DNA of 64,000 nt, from contig NZ_JAUXVZ010000012.1 in NCBI RefSeq assembly GCF_030680185.1, forward strand, positions 1 to 64,000, written 5' to 3'. The notes under the pieces were generated by a model. The model ran no database searches, was not told where the DNA came from, and saw only the letters and a program-made list of their open reading frames with translations. Every line of letters starts with the position of its first letter. Position 1 is the first letter of the stretch. Shown here piece after piece: positions 10,610 to 18,358 of the stretch. The DNA is from Phenylobacterium sp. (lineage in GTDB: Bacteria; Pseudomonadota; Alphaproteobacteria; Caulobacterales; Caulobacteraceae). Position numbers and translations under genes: made by a program.

Positions 10610-10633
10610 CGCTATATCTGGCCAGATATTGCG
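10610..10633. promoter_or_regulatory. Palindromic molybdate (ModE-type) operator
   Basis: A 24-bp near-perfect palindrome lies 14 bases upstream of the modA start. Its halves read CGCTATATCTGG and CCAGATATTGCG; only one base pair breaks the symmetry. CGnTATAT with inverted ATATnnCG resembles the Mo-box bound by ModE-family regulators in other proteobacteria, and a ModE-like gene lies at the far end of the operon. Binding by that protein is inference. Confidence 0.75.
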
Positions 10634-10647
10634 GATGGAGCCCGGCC

Positions 10648-11457
10648 TTGCCCCAAGGCGTGACCCGATCGGAGCTGCTGCGGGGCCTCGCCGCCGTCGT
10701 TGGCGCAAGCGCTGCGGCCAGTTGCGCCCCAGCCGCAGACCGCGGGGGTCCGGCGGTGGCCGCCGCCGCCGACCTGCAGTTCGCCCTGCCCCAGGTTCTT
10801 GCGGCGTTCCAGGCCCAGGGCGGCGGGCCCCTGCGCCTGGTGTTCGGCTCGTCCGGCGCCTTCACCCGCCAGATCGAGCAGGGCGCGCCGTTCGAGATCT
10901 TTATGTCCGCCGACCGGGCCTATGTGCGGCGCCTGGCCGAGGGCGGCCTGACCGAGGGCGACGGCCAGCCCTATGCCCGCGGGCGGATCGTCCTGTTCGC
11001 GCCTCACGGCTCGGCCCTGGCGGTCGATGCCGATCTGGCCGATCTGGCCGCGGCCCTGTCCGATGGCCGCGTGAGCCGGTTGGCCATGGCCAATCCCGAT
11101 CACGCCCCCTATGGCCGCGCCGCCCGCGAGGCCCTGATCCACGCGGGCCTCTGGGACCTCGCCCAACCCCGGCTGGTGCTCGGCGAGAACGCCGCCCAGG
11201 CCGCCCAGTTCGCCGCCAGCGGCTCGGCCCAGGGCGGACTGATCGCCTATGCGCTGGCTCTGGCGCCGGAATTCGCAGGGCGAGGCGCCTTCGCCCTCGT
11301 CCCGGAGTCCTTCCACCAACCGCTGGACCAGCAGATGACGCTGCTGAAGGGCGCCGGCGCCCCGGCCCGGGCCTTCTACGGCTTCCTGCAAGGCGCCGCG
11401 GCCCGTGACATCCTGGCGCGCCACGGCTTTGTCCTGCCGCAGGCGGCGTCCAGCTGA
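10648..11457 (+). CDS. modA: Molybdate ABC transporter substrate-binding protein
   Basis: ModA captures molybdate outside the inner membrane and delivers it to ModBC. The 269-residue protein begins with a signal sequence with a lipobox-like AAASC. It then shows VAAAADLQFALPQVLAAF, FGSSGAFTRQIEQGAPFEIFMSAD and the later ANPDHAPYGRAAREAL segment, all typical of ModA. I chose the TTG at 10648 because GGAG (10637-10640) is correctly placed; a GTG four codons on is the alternative. It is the first gene of modABC, its stop overlapping the modB start (TGATG), and it is preceded by a palindromic operator. Confidence 0.93.
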   Translation: MPQGVTRSELLRGLAAVVGASAAASCAPAADRGGPAVAAAADLQFALPQVLAAFQAQGGGPLRLVFGSSGAFTRQIEQGAPFEIFMSADRAYVRRLAEGGLTEGDGQPYARGRIVLFAPHGSALAVDADLADLAAALSDGRVSRLAMANPDHAPYGRAAREALIHAGLWDLAQPRLVLGENAAQAAQFAASGSAQGGLIAYALALAPEFAGRGAFALVPESFHQPLDQQMTLLKGAGAPARAFYGFLQGAAARDILARHGFVLPQAASS

Positions 11458-12125
11458 TGGACTGGCCCGCGCTCATCCTGTCGCTGAAGCTCGCCGGGGC
11501 CACGACCCTGGTCCTGCTGCCCGTGGGCGTCATCCTGGGGCGCCTGCTGGCCTTCCATGCGTTTCGCGGCAAGCGCTGGGTCGAAGCCGCCATCACCCTG
11601 CCCCTGGTCCTGCCCCCGACCGTGCTCGGCTATTACCTGCTGATCGCGCTCGGCGTCGCCAGCCCGATCGGCCAGGCCTGGCAGGCCCTGACCGGCCAGA
11701 CCCTGGTGTTCAGCTTTTCGGGCCTGCTGATCGCCTCGGTGGTGTTCAACCTGCCCTTCGCCATCCAGCCCCTGCAGCGGGCCTTCGAGGGCGTCGGCCA
11801 GGACCTGCGCCACGCCGCCTGGGTCGGCGGGCTGTCGCCCTTGGCCACCTTCCGCAAGGTGGAGCTGCCGCTCGCCTGGCCGGGCCTGCTCAGCGCCCTG
11901 GTGCTGACCTTCACCCATACGCTGGGCGAATTCGGCGTGGTGCTGATGGTCGGCGGCGCCATCCCCGGCGAGACCCGCACCATCGCCATCAGCATCTATG
12001 ACCGGGTGCAGGCCTTCGACACCGCGGCGGCCGGCATCATGTCGGCCTTCCTGCTGCTTTCGGCCTTCCTGGCCATCGCCGTGGTCTATGGGGTCGGCGC
12101 CCGAGCGGTTCGCCTGCGTGGCTGA
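11457..12125 (+). CDS. modB: Molybdate ABC transporter permease
   Basis: ModB is the inner-membrane channel of the molybdate importer. The 222-residue protein has about five hydrophobic segments and the ABC-importer coupling loop, seen as AAWVGGLSPLATFRKVELPLAWPGLLSA, followed by HTLGEFGVVLMVGG, a signature of ModB. It starts at the overlapping ATG of TGATG after modA, and its end overlaps the GTG start of modC by eight bases, so the three genes are translationally coupled. Confidence 0.95.
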   Translation: MDWPALILSLKLAGATTLVLLPVGVILGRLLAFHAFRGKRWVEAAITLPLVLPPTVLGYYLLIALGVASPIGQAWQALTGQTLVFSFSGLLIASVVFNLPFAIQPLQRAFEGVGQDLRHAAWVGGLSPLATFRKVELPLAWPGLLSALVLTFTHTLGEFGVVLMVGGAIPGETRTIAISIYDRVQAFDTAAAGIMSAFLLLSAFLAIAVVYGVGARAVRLRG

Positions 12126-12861
12126 GATCGCGGAAACCTTGGGCGCAGGCCTGCGGGTGCGGCTGGCCCAGGCAGGACCGATCCCCCTGGATGTGGACCT
12201 CGCCTGCCCGCCCGGCCAACTCCACGCCATTGTCGGGCCATCGGGGGCCGGCAAGACCACTCTGCTCAAGGCCATCGCCGGCCTCTATCGGCCGCAGGCG
12301 GGCCAGATCACATCCGACGGGATGGTCTGGTTCGATTCAGCCGCCGGAACCTGGCTCGCCCCCCAGGCCCGCCGCGTGGGTCTGGTCTTCCAGGCCTATG
12401 CCCTGTTCCCGCATATGAGCGCCCAGGCCAATGTGGAGACCAGCCTGGCCGCCCAGCCTCGGGCCGCGCGCGCCGCCCGGGCGCTCGCCCTGCTGACCCA
12501 AGTGGGGCTGGCCGACAAGGCCCATCGTCGCCCCGCCGACCTGTCCGGCGGCGAGCAGCAGCGGGTGGCCCTGGCCCGCGCCCTGGCGCGGTCGCCCGAC
12601 GTCCTGCTGCTGGACGAGCCCTTCGCCGCCGTGGATCGGCGCACCCGAAGGCGGCTGCAACAGGATCTCGCCACCCTGCGGGAGAGCCTGAAAATCCCGA
12701 TCCTGCTGGTCACCCACGACCTGGACGAGGCCTGCGCCCTGGCCGACCAGATGAGCGTGCTGCACGAGGGCCGGGTGCTTCAGACCGGCGCGCCGGATCA
12801 GGTGATGGCCCGCCCCGCCAGCCCCCTGGTGGCCGAGCTTCTCGATCTGAACCCCGGCTGA
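12118..12861 (+). CDS. modC: Molybdate ABC transporter ATPase (no MOP domain)
   Basis: ModC energises the molybdate importer. The 247-residue protein has Walker A (VGPSGAGKTTLLK), the Q-loop (LVFQAYALFPHM), the ABC signature (LSGGEQQRVALARAL), Walker B (VLLLDEPFAAVD) and the H-loop (VTHDLDEA). It ends about 100 residues earlier than E. coli ModC and so lacks the C-terminal molybdate-binding MOP (TOBE) domain. The GTG start at 12118 lies inside the end of modB. Its stop is only three bases from the stop of a convergent modE-like gene. Confidence 0.93.
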   Translation: MAEIAETLGAGLRVRLAQAGPIPLDVDLACPPGQLHAIVGPSGAGKTTLLKAIAGLYRPQAGQITSDGMVWFDSAAGTWLAPQARRVGLVFQAYALFPHMSAQANVETSLAAQPRAARAARALALLTQVGLADKAHRRPADLSGGEQQRVALARALARSPDVLLLDEPFAAVDRRTRRRLQQDLATLRESLKIPILLVTHDLDEACALADQMSVLHEGRVLQTGAPDQVMARPASPLVAELLDLNPG

Positions 12862-12864
12862 GCC

Positions 12865-13248
12865 TCAATCGTCCGCCGGGCGAAGCGCGGCCTCGAGCGC
12901 CGCCAGGTCCTCGGCGGCGGCTGCGGCGGTCTTGGCCTGCAGGGCGCGATAATGGCGCACGAGGGTTTCGCCGAAGGGGGTGAGGGTGGCGGCCCCGCCG
13001 CCGCGGCCGCCCATCTGGGTCACCACGGCGGGCTCGACGAACATATGGTTGACCCGGTCGATCAACAGCCAGGCCCGCCGATAGCTCATGCCCATGGCCC
13101 GACCCGCCGCGGCGATGGAGCCCTGCGCGCGCACCTGTTCCAGCAGGTCCACCTTGCCCGGCCCCAGGCGCTCGCCATTGGCGAAGTCGAATTTCAGGCT
13201 GATCCGGGTCACCGGGAAGGGTCCGCCGCGCGCCTCATCCCCCTTCAC
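12865..13248 (-). CDS. modE: ModE-type winged-helix regulator, single domain
   Basis: The 127-residue protein matches the N-terminal DNA-binding domain of ModE. It carries GPGKVDLLEQVRAQGSIAAAGRAMGMSYRRAW and the conserved LIDRVNHMF, VTQMGGRGGGAATLTPFG segments. There is no C-terminal molybdate-binding MOP domain, so metal sensing must occur differently or through another protein. It starts with GTG at 13248, which overlaps the end of the upstream lipoprotein gene by 14 bases on the same strand, and it converges on modC. It is the obvious candidate to bind the palindrome upstream of modA; this is inference from proximity. Confidence 0.87.
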   Translation of the reverse strand: MKGDEARGGPFPVTRISLKFDFANGERLGPGKVDLLEQVRAQGSIAAAGRAMGMSYRRAWLLIDRVNHMFVEPAVVTQMGGRGGGAATLTPFGETLVRHYRALQAKTAAAAAEDLAALEAALRPADD

Positions 13249-13732
13249 GGGGCATGGCGTCGGCCTTGCCGGCGCAGCCGGACAGGGTCTTGTCCCCCAG
13301 CTGGACCCGCGCCTGATAGGCGTAGGCCAGGTCCGACATGCCGTCGGAGCAGGCCTCCTCCCACAGGGTCACCACGAGCGCGTCGCCCCCGGCGGTGGTG
13401 GTGCGCCAGATGGTCTGCGCCCCGCTCTCCTCAGAGCCTTGATTGGGACCCTTGGCGGAGGGCTCGCCCAACTGTTCCAGGGTGATTTCGGTCTCGTGGA
13501 TCCGCAGGCCCCAGAAGGGCTCGGTTCCCACGGCCATGATCTCGCCGGCGAAGGCGGCGGCGGACGCCGGGATGTCCTCCGACGCGTCGGCCGGAGGCGG
13601 CGCTTCGGCCCCGTCGGGCGCCTGCGGCTGGCAGGCGATCAGCCCCAAGGCGAGGACGGGCGCGAGGACGGGCGCAGCCAGCCCCAACAGGCGGCGGCCG
13701 CCGAAAAGTCGGCCCGGGACAATGGCGCGCAT
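13235..13732 (-). CDS. Putative lipoprotein, COG3650-like
   Basis: The 165-residue protein has an N-terminal hydrophobic stretch with a lipobox (LALGLIAC), so it is probably a lipoprotein. After a proline/alanine linker it shows AVGTEPFWGLRI and a C-terminal CSDGMSDLAYAYQARVQLGDKTLSGCA, a pattern I associate with the uncharacterised COG3650 family, in which the two cysteines may form a disulphide. The ATG at 13732 is chosen because the signal peptide starts there. It overlaps the downstream modE-like gene by 14 bases, so the pair is likely co-transcribed. Function unknown. Confidence 0.78.
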   Translation of the reverse strand: MRAIVPGRLFGGRRLLGLAAPVLAPVLALGLIACQPQAPDGAEAPPPADASEDIPASAAAFAGEIMAVGTEPFWGLRIHETEITLEQLGEPSAKGPNQGSEESGAQTIWRTTTAGGDALVVTLWEEACSDGMSDLAYAYQARVQLGDKTLSGCAGKADAMPREGG

Positions 13733-13779
13733 GGCATGGGTCCTTCCCGTTGAGCCGGGACAGGCTAGACTCATCGGCC

Positions 13780-14922
13780 ATGAGTCGAAATCCCCGCCCC
13801 ACCTTCTATGAGTTCTTCGCCGGCGGCGGCATGGCCAGGCTTGGCCTGGGCGAGGCCTGGGAATGCGCCTTCGCCAACGATTTCGACCCGGTCAAGGCCC
13901 GCGCCTACCGGGCCAACTTCCCCGACGCCGAGGCCCATTTCCACGAGGGCGATGTCTGGAAGCTGTCGGCCGACGCCCTGCCCGGCCAGGCCGACCTCGC
14001 CTGGGCCTCATCCCCCTGCCAGGACTTCAGCCTGGCCGGCGCCCGGGCGGGTCTGGCCGGCGGACGCTCCTCGGCCTTCTTCGGCTTCTGGAAGCTGGTC
14101 CAGGACCTGAACGCCCAGGGCCGTGCGCCCCGCACCATCGTCATCGAGAATGTGGTCGGCCTGCTGACCTCGCACGGGGGCGCCGATTTTCAGGCGCTCT
14201 GCCAGGCCCTGGCGGACGAGGGCTATCACTTCGGCGCCCTGGAGATCGACGCCGCCCGCTTCGTGCCCCAGTCTCGGCCCCGGGTGTTCGTGGTGGCTAC
14301 CAGGGCTGCGCCGCCAGCGTCCCTGGTGGGCGAGAGCGCCTTCCACAGCCGCGCCCTGACTGAGGCCCACGGCCGCCTGCCGGCCGAGCTGGCGGCCCGC
14401 TGGGTCTGGTGGCGCCTGCCCGCGCCGCCCGCGCGCAACACCGAGCTTTCCAGCCTGCTGGAGGATGACGGCGAGGTCGTCTGGCGAACGCCTGCCCAGA
14501 CGCAGCTGCTGCTGGACCAGATGTCGCCCCTGCACCGGCGCCGGTTCGAGGCCGAGCGGGCCGCCAAGGGCCGGGCGGTGGGCGCCGCCTACCGGCGGAT
14601 CCGCACCGAGAATGGTGTTCGGGTGCAGCGGGCCGAGGTGCGGCTGGATGGCTTGGCCGGGTGCCTGCGCACGCCCACCGGCGGCTCCTCGCGCCAGATG
14701 CTGCTGATCGCCGACGAGGGGGGCCTGCGCTCGCGCCTGGTCTCGCCGCGGGAATCGGCCCGGCTGATGGGCCTGCCGGAGACCTACGCCCTGCCGGCCT
14801 CGGCCAATGGCGCCCTGCATGTGACCGGCGACGGGGTAGCGGTTCCGGTGGTGGCCTGGCTGGCGGAAAACCTGCTCGGCGCCCTGGTGGAGTCCGAGCC
14901 CCGGCCCATCGCCGCCGAATGA
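13780..14922 (+). CDS. DNA (cytosine-5)-methyltransferase
   Basis: This 380-residue enzyme would transfer a methyl group from SAM to C5 of cytosine in a specific DNA sequence. Motif I is FYEFFAGGGMARLGLG. The catalytic PCQ (SSPCQDFSLAGAR) has Cys80, motif VI is IENVVGLL (residues 122-129), motif VIII is QSRPRVFVVA, and the C-terminal motifs include SARLMGLPE. The target recognition region lies between about residues 175 and 300; its specificity cannot be read from sequence. A vsr gene lies two genes downstream with cysK between. No restriction endonuclease gene is adjacent, so it may be an orphan Dcm-like methylase. Confidence 0.93.
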   Translation: MSRNPRPTFYEFFAGGGMARLGLGEAWECAFANDFDPVKARAYRANFPDAEAHFHEGDVWKLSADALPGQADLAWASSPCQDFSLAGARAGLAGGRSSAFFGFWKLVQDLNAQGRAPRTIVIENVVGLLTSHGGADFQALCQALADEGYHFGALEIDAARFVPQSRPRVFVVATRAAPPASLVGESAFHSRALTEAHGRLPAELAARWVWWRLPAPPARNTELSSLLEDDGEVVWRTPAQTQLLLDQMSPLHRRRFEAERAAKGRAVGAAYRRIRTENGVRVQRAEVRLDGLAGCLRTPTGGSSRQMLLIADEGGLRSRLVSPRESARLMGLPETYALPASANGALHVTGDGVAVPVVAWLAENLLGALVESEPRPIAAE

Positions 14923-14997
14923 CCGGCTTACATTTGGCGCCTGAACCCCTAAGTTTGCGTTCAAAGGGCACGACACGCGAATTTTGAAGGCAGGTCC

Positions 14998-15987
14998 ATG
15001 GACGCCAATTCCGACAAGACCTACGACGCCGAAGGCCTCCGCCGGGCGGGCCGGGGCCGGGTATTCGACTCGATCATCGACACCATGGGCGACACCCCCC
15101 TGGTGCGCCTGCCGCGGCTGACCGCAGCGCTGAAGCCCAAGGGCGAGGTGCTGGCCAAGCTGGAATTCTTCAATCCGATCGCCTCGGTGAAGGACCGGAT
15201 CGGCGTGGCCATGATCGAGGCCCTGGAGGCCCAGGGCATCCTCAAGCCCGGCTCCACCATCGTCGAACCCACCAGCGGCAACACCGGCATTGCGCTGGCC
15301 TTCGTGGCCGCGGCCAAGGGCTATCCCCTGACCCTGGTCATGCCCGAGAGCATGTCCATCGAGCGCCGCAAGATGCTGGCCCTGATGGGCGCCAAGCTTG
15401 AGCTCACGCCAGCCGAGCGCGGCATGGCCGGCGCGGTGGCCCGTGCCCGTGAGATCGTCGAGGCGACGCCGGGCGCCGTCATGCCCCAGCAGTTCGACAA
15501 TGGGGCCAACCCCCTGGTCCACCGGGTCTCCACCGCCGAGGAGATCTGGAACGACACCGACGGCAAGGTCGATGCGGTGATTTCCGGCGTCGGCACCGGC
15601 GGCACCATCACCGGGGTCGGCCAGGTGCTGAAGGCCCGCAAGGCGTCGGTGAAGATGATCGCCGTCGAGCCCGAGGCCTCCCCGATCCTGTCCGGCGGCC
15701 AGCCCGGTCCGCACAAGATCCAGGGCATCGGGGCGGGCTTCGTGCCCTCCATCCTCGACCGCAGCGTCATCGACGAGGTGGTCCAGGTCTCCAATGACGA
15801 CAGCTTCGCCATGGCCCGTCGGGTGGCCCGGGAAGAAGGCATTCCGGTGGGGATTTCGTCCGGCGCGGCCCTGACGGCGGCCTTCCATGTGGCGGCCCGC
15901 GACGAGATGGCCGGCAAGACCATCGTCGTCATCATCCCGAGCTTCGCCGAGCGCTACCTGTCGACCGCCCTGTTCGAAGGGCTTTAG
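14998..15987 (+). CDS. cysK: Cysteine synthase A
   Basis: O-acetylserine sulfhydrylase makes cysteine from O-acetylserine and sulphide. The 329-residue protein has the PLP lysine at Lys65 in [11 protein letters not shown], the substrate loop TSGNTG at about residues 92-97, and the glycine-rich phosphate-binding loop [10 protein letters not shown]. The C-terminal segment GISSGAAL is also typical. The ATG follows an AAGGCAGG ribosome site. It sits between the cytosine methyltransferase and vsr genes, an unusual placement, since those two usually adjoin. Confidence 0.96.
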   Translation: MDANSDKTYDAEGLRRAGRGRVFDSIIDTMGDTPLVRLPRLTAALKPKGEVLAKLEFFNPIASVKDRIGVAMIEALEAQGILKPGSTIVEPTSGNTGIALAFVAAAKGYPLTLVMPESMSIERRKMLALMGAKLELTPAERGMAGAVARAREIVEATPGAVMPQQFDNGANPLVHRVSTAEEIWNDTDGKVDAVISGVGTGGTITGVGQVLKARKASVKMIAVEPEASPILSGGQPGPHKIQGIGAGFVPSILDRSVIDEVVQVSNDDSFAMARRVAREEGIPVGISSGAALTAAFHVAARDEMAGKTIVVIIPSFAERYLSTALFEGL

Positions 15988-16023
15988 GCGCCAGAGGCGG
16001 CCGGGCCTCGGTGTTGGGACGTC

Positions 16024-16449
16024 ATGACCGACGTCTATGACGCGGAAAAGCGCTCGGCCGTCATGCGGCAGGTCAAGGGCTCCGGCACGGGCCCTGAGCG
16101 CACCCTGCGCCGCCTGCTGACCAGGCTGGGCGCCCGCTACCGCCTGAACCGCAAGGACCTGCCGGGCTCGCCGGACATCGTCCTGCCCGGCCGCCGGCTG
16201 GTCATCTTTGCGCATGGGTGCTTCTGGCACGGCCATGACTGCGCCCGAGGGGCCCGCGTGCCCAAGACCAACCGCGACTACTGGCTGGCCAAGGTCGGGC
16301 GCAATCGCGCGCGGGACGCCACCACCGCCCAGGCCCTGTCGGCGGCCGGCTGGCGCGTCGAGGTGGTCTGGGAATGCGAGATGAAGGACGAGGCCGCCCT
16401 GACCGCTCGCCTCGCCGCCCTGCTGGCTGTGAAGACCCCTGGCCTTTAG
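16024..16449 (+). CDS. vsr: Very short patch repair endonuclease
   Basis: Vsr nicks DNA next to T:G mismatches that arise when 5-methylcytosine deaminates, so it accompanies cytosine methylases. The 141-residue protein has the N-terminal RSAVMRQVKGSGTGPERTLR, the catalytic region GSPDIVLPGRRLVIFAHGCFWHGHDC with the conserved aspartate, histidines and zinc-binding cysteine, and the C-terminal GWRVEVVWECE. Length agrees with E. coli Vsr. It probably serves the methyltransferase at 13780-14922, from which cysK separates it. Confidence 0.95.
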   Translation: MTDVYDAEKRSAVMRQVKGSGTGPERTLRRLLTRLGARYRLNRKDLPGSPDIVLPGRRLVIFAHGCFWHGHDCARGARVPKTNRDYWLAKVGRNRARDATTAQALSAAGWRVEVVWECEMKDEAALTARLAALLAVKTPGL

Positions 16450-16455
16450 ACGTCG

Positions 16456-16463
16456 TTAACCAT
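16456..16463 (+). promoter_or_regulatory. Possible CtrA half-site TTAACCAT
   Basis: The octamer TTAACCAT matches one of the known Caulobacter CtrA-binding patterns. It lies 62 bases before the TTG start of the short gene at 16525. A single 8-mer can occur by chance, so this is a weak call. Confidence 0.35.
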
Positions 16464-16524
16464 AAATTCAGCGCAAGAGCCCCATTTTGGGGTCGATTTC
16501 AGCCCCTAAACGCCGGTTTTCGCC

Positions 16525-16815
16525 TTGAGCGCGATTCGACCTCCTTTCCCGAACGCTCTGCCGGCGGCCCCGCAGGGGGTCACGCCCCAGCCGCGTAGCG
16601 CCGCCCAGAAGGCCTTCTTCGAAGCCGCCCTCGGCCGCGCTGCGCCGACCCAGGCCCCGGCCCCGGCTCAGGTCCCGACGAAGGCCGCAGCGCCGTCCGC
16701 GTCGATCCAGCCGCACGCCACGGCGGTTCGCGAGGTTCCACTTCAGGTCCGCGCTGGCGACGAGCCGCCGCAGAAGATCCTGCGGCCCGGCTCCCTGCTG
16801 GATATTCGCGTCTAG
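16525..16815 (+). CDS. Small proline/alanine-rich protein, unknown
   Basis: The 96-residue product starts MSAIRPPFPNALPAAPQG, contains a short helical segment SAAQKAFFEAALGRA, a proline/alanine/glutamine-rich linker, and ends ILRPGSLLDIRV. I do not recognise a functional domain. It starts with TTG. Reading-frame continuity and good GC3 character support it, but no strong ribosome site is seen. A possible CtrA half-site lies upstream, so cell-cycle control is conceivable. Its last four bases overlap the stop of the convergent DUF2244 gene. Confidence 0.6.
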   Translation: MSAIRPPFPNALPAAPQGVTPQPRSAAQKAFFEAALGRAAPTQAPAPAQVPTKAAAPSASIQPHATAVREVPLQVRAGDEPPQKILRPGSLLDIRV

Positions 16816-17285
16816 AACCGGTTAGAGCGGGCCTGCCAGATGGCGGTCTGCAGGGCGCGGGCGAAATCGGCCCGTTCGCCGGGCGACAGCGCCGCGGCCA
16901 CCTGGGCGAACTTGCCCGACAGCCTCAGCTTCACGCCCACCGTGCGCTCGTCCTCCACCTCCACATCGACCCGGGTGAAGGCGGTGGGCGAGGTCCAGAC
17001 CAGGGCCTGGGCCTGGGGCGTCTGGCGCAGCACGCGCACCTCCCGGGCGGTGACCTGCACCCGCTCCACCTGGCGGGCGGCCTGGAAGCTGACCAGGAAG
17101 GCCAGCGCAATGGCGCCCACATCCATGGCCAGGAAGATCGGCACCAGGGTCGCGCCCATCGACATGAAGACCGCCGCCGAGGCGCAGTTCAAAACCGTGA
17201 CGATGGATATAAGGATCACGAACCCTCGCTGGGACAGCGAGCGGTTGGGGGTGATGACCGCATCCATGTAATAGGGGCCGTCCAT
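16812..17285 (-). CDS. DUF2244 family membrane protein
   Basis: The 157-residue protein begins with YYMDAVITPNRSLSQRGF, the signature of DUF2244. Two transmembrane segments follow (about residues 20-42 and 47-68), then a cytoplasmic beta-rich domain containing LRLSGKFAQVAAALSPGERADFARAL. The family is common in alphaproteobacteria, often close to nth, and has no established function. Here it is transcribed divergently from the broken nth gene, with 65 bases between the starts. Confidence 0.88.
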   Translation of the reverse strand: MDGPYYMDAVITPNRSLSQRGFVILISIVTVLNCASAAVFMSMGATLVPIFLAMDVGAIALAFLVSFQAARQVERVQVTAREVRVLRQTPQAQALVWTSPTAFTRVDVEVEDERTVGVKLRLSGKFAQVAAALSPGERADFARALQTAIWQARSNRF

Positions 17286-17350
17286 CGTGGGGCGATATTA
17301 GCCGCCCGCGCGGACTTGGCGAGGGCCTTTGCGCAGGGCATCAAGCCCCC

Positions 17351-18051
17351 ATGGTCGCGCCGCCCAAACCCCCGCCCCGCAAGCCTGCTGCGAAAAAGTC
17401 CCCCCGGCGGCTCTCGCCGGCCGAGCGGGCGCGCATCGCCACCCTGTTCGAGCGGTTCGAGGACGCGGAGTCCGACCCCCGCACCGAGCTCAACTATGAC
17501 AGCCCCTATACCCTGGTGACGGCGGTCGCCCTGTCGGCCCAGGCCACCGATGTCTCGGTCAACAAGGCTACGGCCCGACTGTTCGAGGTGGCCGACACCC
17601 CGGAGAAGATGCTGGCGCTGGGGGAGGAAGGGCTGATCCCCTACATCGCCTCCATCGGCCTGTTCCGCACCAAGGCGAAGAACGTCATCGCCGCGGCCCG
17701 CATCCTGATCGAGCAGCACGGCGGCGAGGTGCCCCTGGAACGCGAGGCCCTCCAGGCCCTGCCCGGCGTCGGGCGCAAGACCGCCAGCGTGGTGCTGAAC
17801 GAGCTGCGCGTGGAGCCGGCCATCGCCGTCGACACCCACGTCTTCCGCGTCGCCCATCGGCTGAAGCTCGCCTTCGGCAAGACGCCCGACCAGGTGGAGG
17901 CCGAGCTGATGGCGGTGATCCCGAGCCCTACCTGGTCCGCGCCCACCACTGGCTGATCCTGCATGGCCGCTATGTGTGCGTGGCCCGCAAGCCCAAATGC
18001 GACGAATGCCCCGTCGCCGACCTCTGCCCCTCCCGCGCGCTGTTCACCTAG
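17351..18051 (+). pseudogene. nth: Endonuclease III, frameshifted near the C-terminus
   Basis: Endonuclease III removes oxidised pyrimidines and nicks the abasic site. The frame opened at 17351 encodes 201 residues including the helix-hairpin-helix LPGVGRKTA (Lys143 catalytic) and AVDTHVFRV (Asp161 catalytic, 18 residues on as in E. coli). At about 17921-17926 (ccgagccctac) one base appears to be missing. Downstream, another frame continues the family sequence, EPYLVRAHHWLILHGRY and then CVARKPKCDECPVADLC, the exact C-X6-C-X2-C-X5-C iron-sulphur motif, ending at 18051. As written, the protein lacks its cluster. It is either a true mutation or a sequencing error. Confidence 0.88.
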
Positions 18052-18069
18052 GCGCGCACCCCCACCAGC

Positions 18070-18154
18070 GTCACCCTGGGCCCTGTGCCCAGGGTCCCTC
18101 TCGACGCTTGCGCCCGCCCTCGACAGGGACCCTCGGGACGAGCCCGAGGGTGAC
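18070..18154. repeat. 85-bp repeat element, family B copy 1
   Basis: The element begins gtcaccctgggccctgtg and ends cgggacgagcccgagggtgac, so its ends form inverted repeats, with an inner pair cagggtccct/agggaccctc. A second copy at 44385-44469 is the same length and differs at only a few bases near the middle. Confidence 0.85.
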
Positions 18155-18170
18155 GGGAACGAGAGGCCTT

Positions 18171-18345
18171 GCGTCCTTCGAGGCTCGCTTCGCTCGCACC
18201 TCAGGATGAGGGAGGAGGGTGCGGGCGTCTGCAGTCCGTCCTCATCCTGAGGCGCCCTGCGCTAGCAGGGCCTCGAAGGACGAGGACGGCGCGCAGTCCA
18301 TCCACCCCACCGCCGTCACTCTCGGGACAAGCCCCAAGGGTGACG
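18171..18345. repeat. Hairpin repeats (cctcgaaggac / cctcaggatgagg)
   Basis: The rest of the gene-free stretch 18052-18358 holds two hairpin-prone sequences in opposite orientation. One is at 18171-18212 (gtccttcgaggctcgc ... cacctcaggatgagg), the other at 18238-18285 (cctcatcctgagg ... gggcctcgaaggacg). A shorter family B-like piece with gtcac and gggtgac ends lies at 18313-18345. Related sequence occurs at 35901-36013. I see no gene here. Confidence 0.7.
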
Positions 18346-18358
18346 GCTTGCTTGGGTG

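Noticed and set aside
14008..16236. A long minus-strand frame across the methylase, cysK and vsr
   Set aside because: It is opposite to three confidently identified genes and its translation shows no known motif.
18171..18285. A possible CRISPR array from short repeats
   Set aside because: The units are few, inverted and joined without regular unique spacers, and no cas genes are near.
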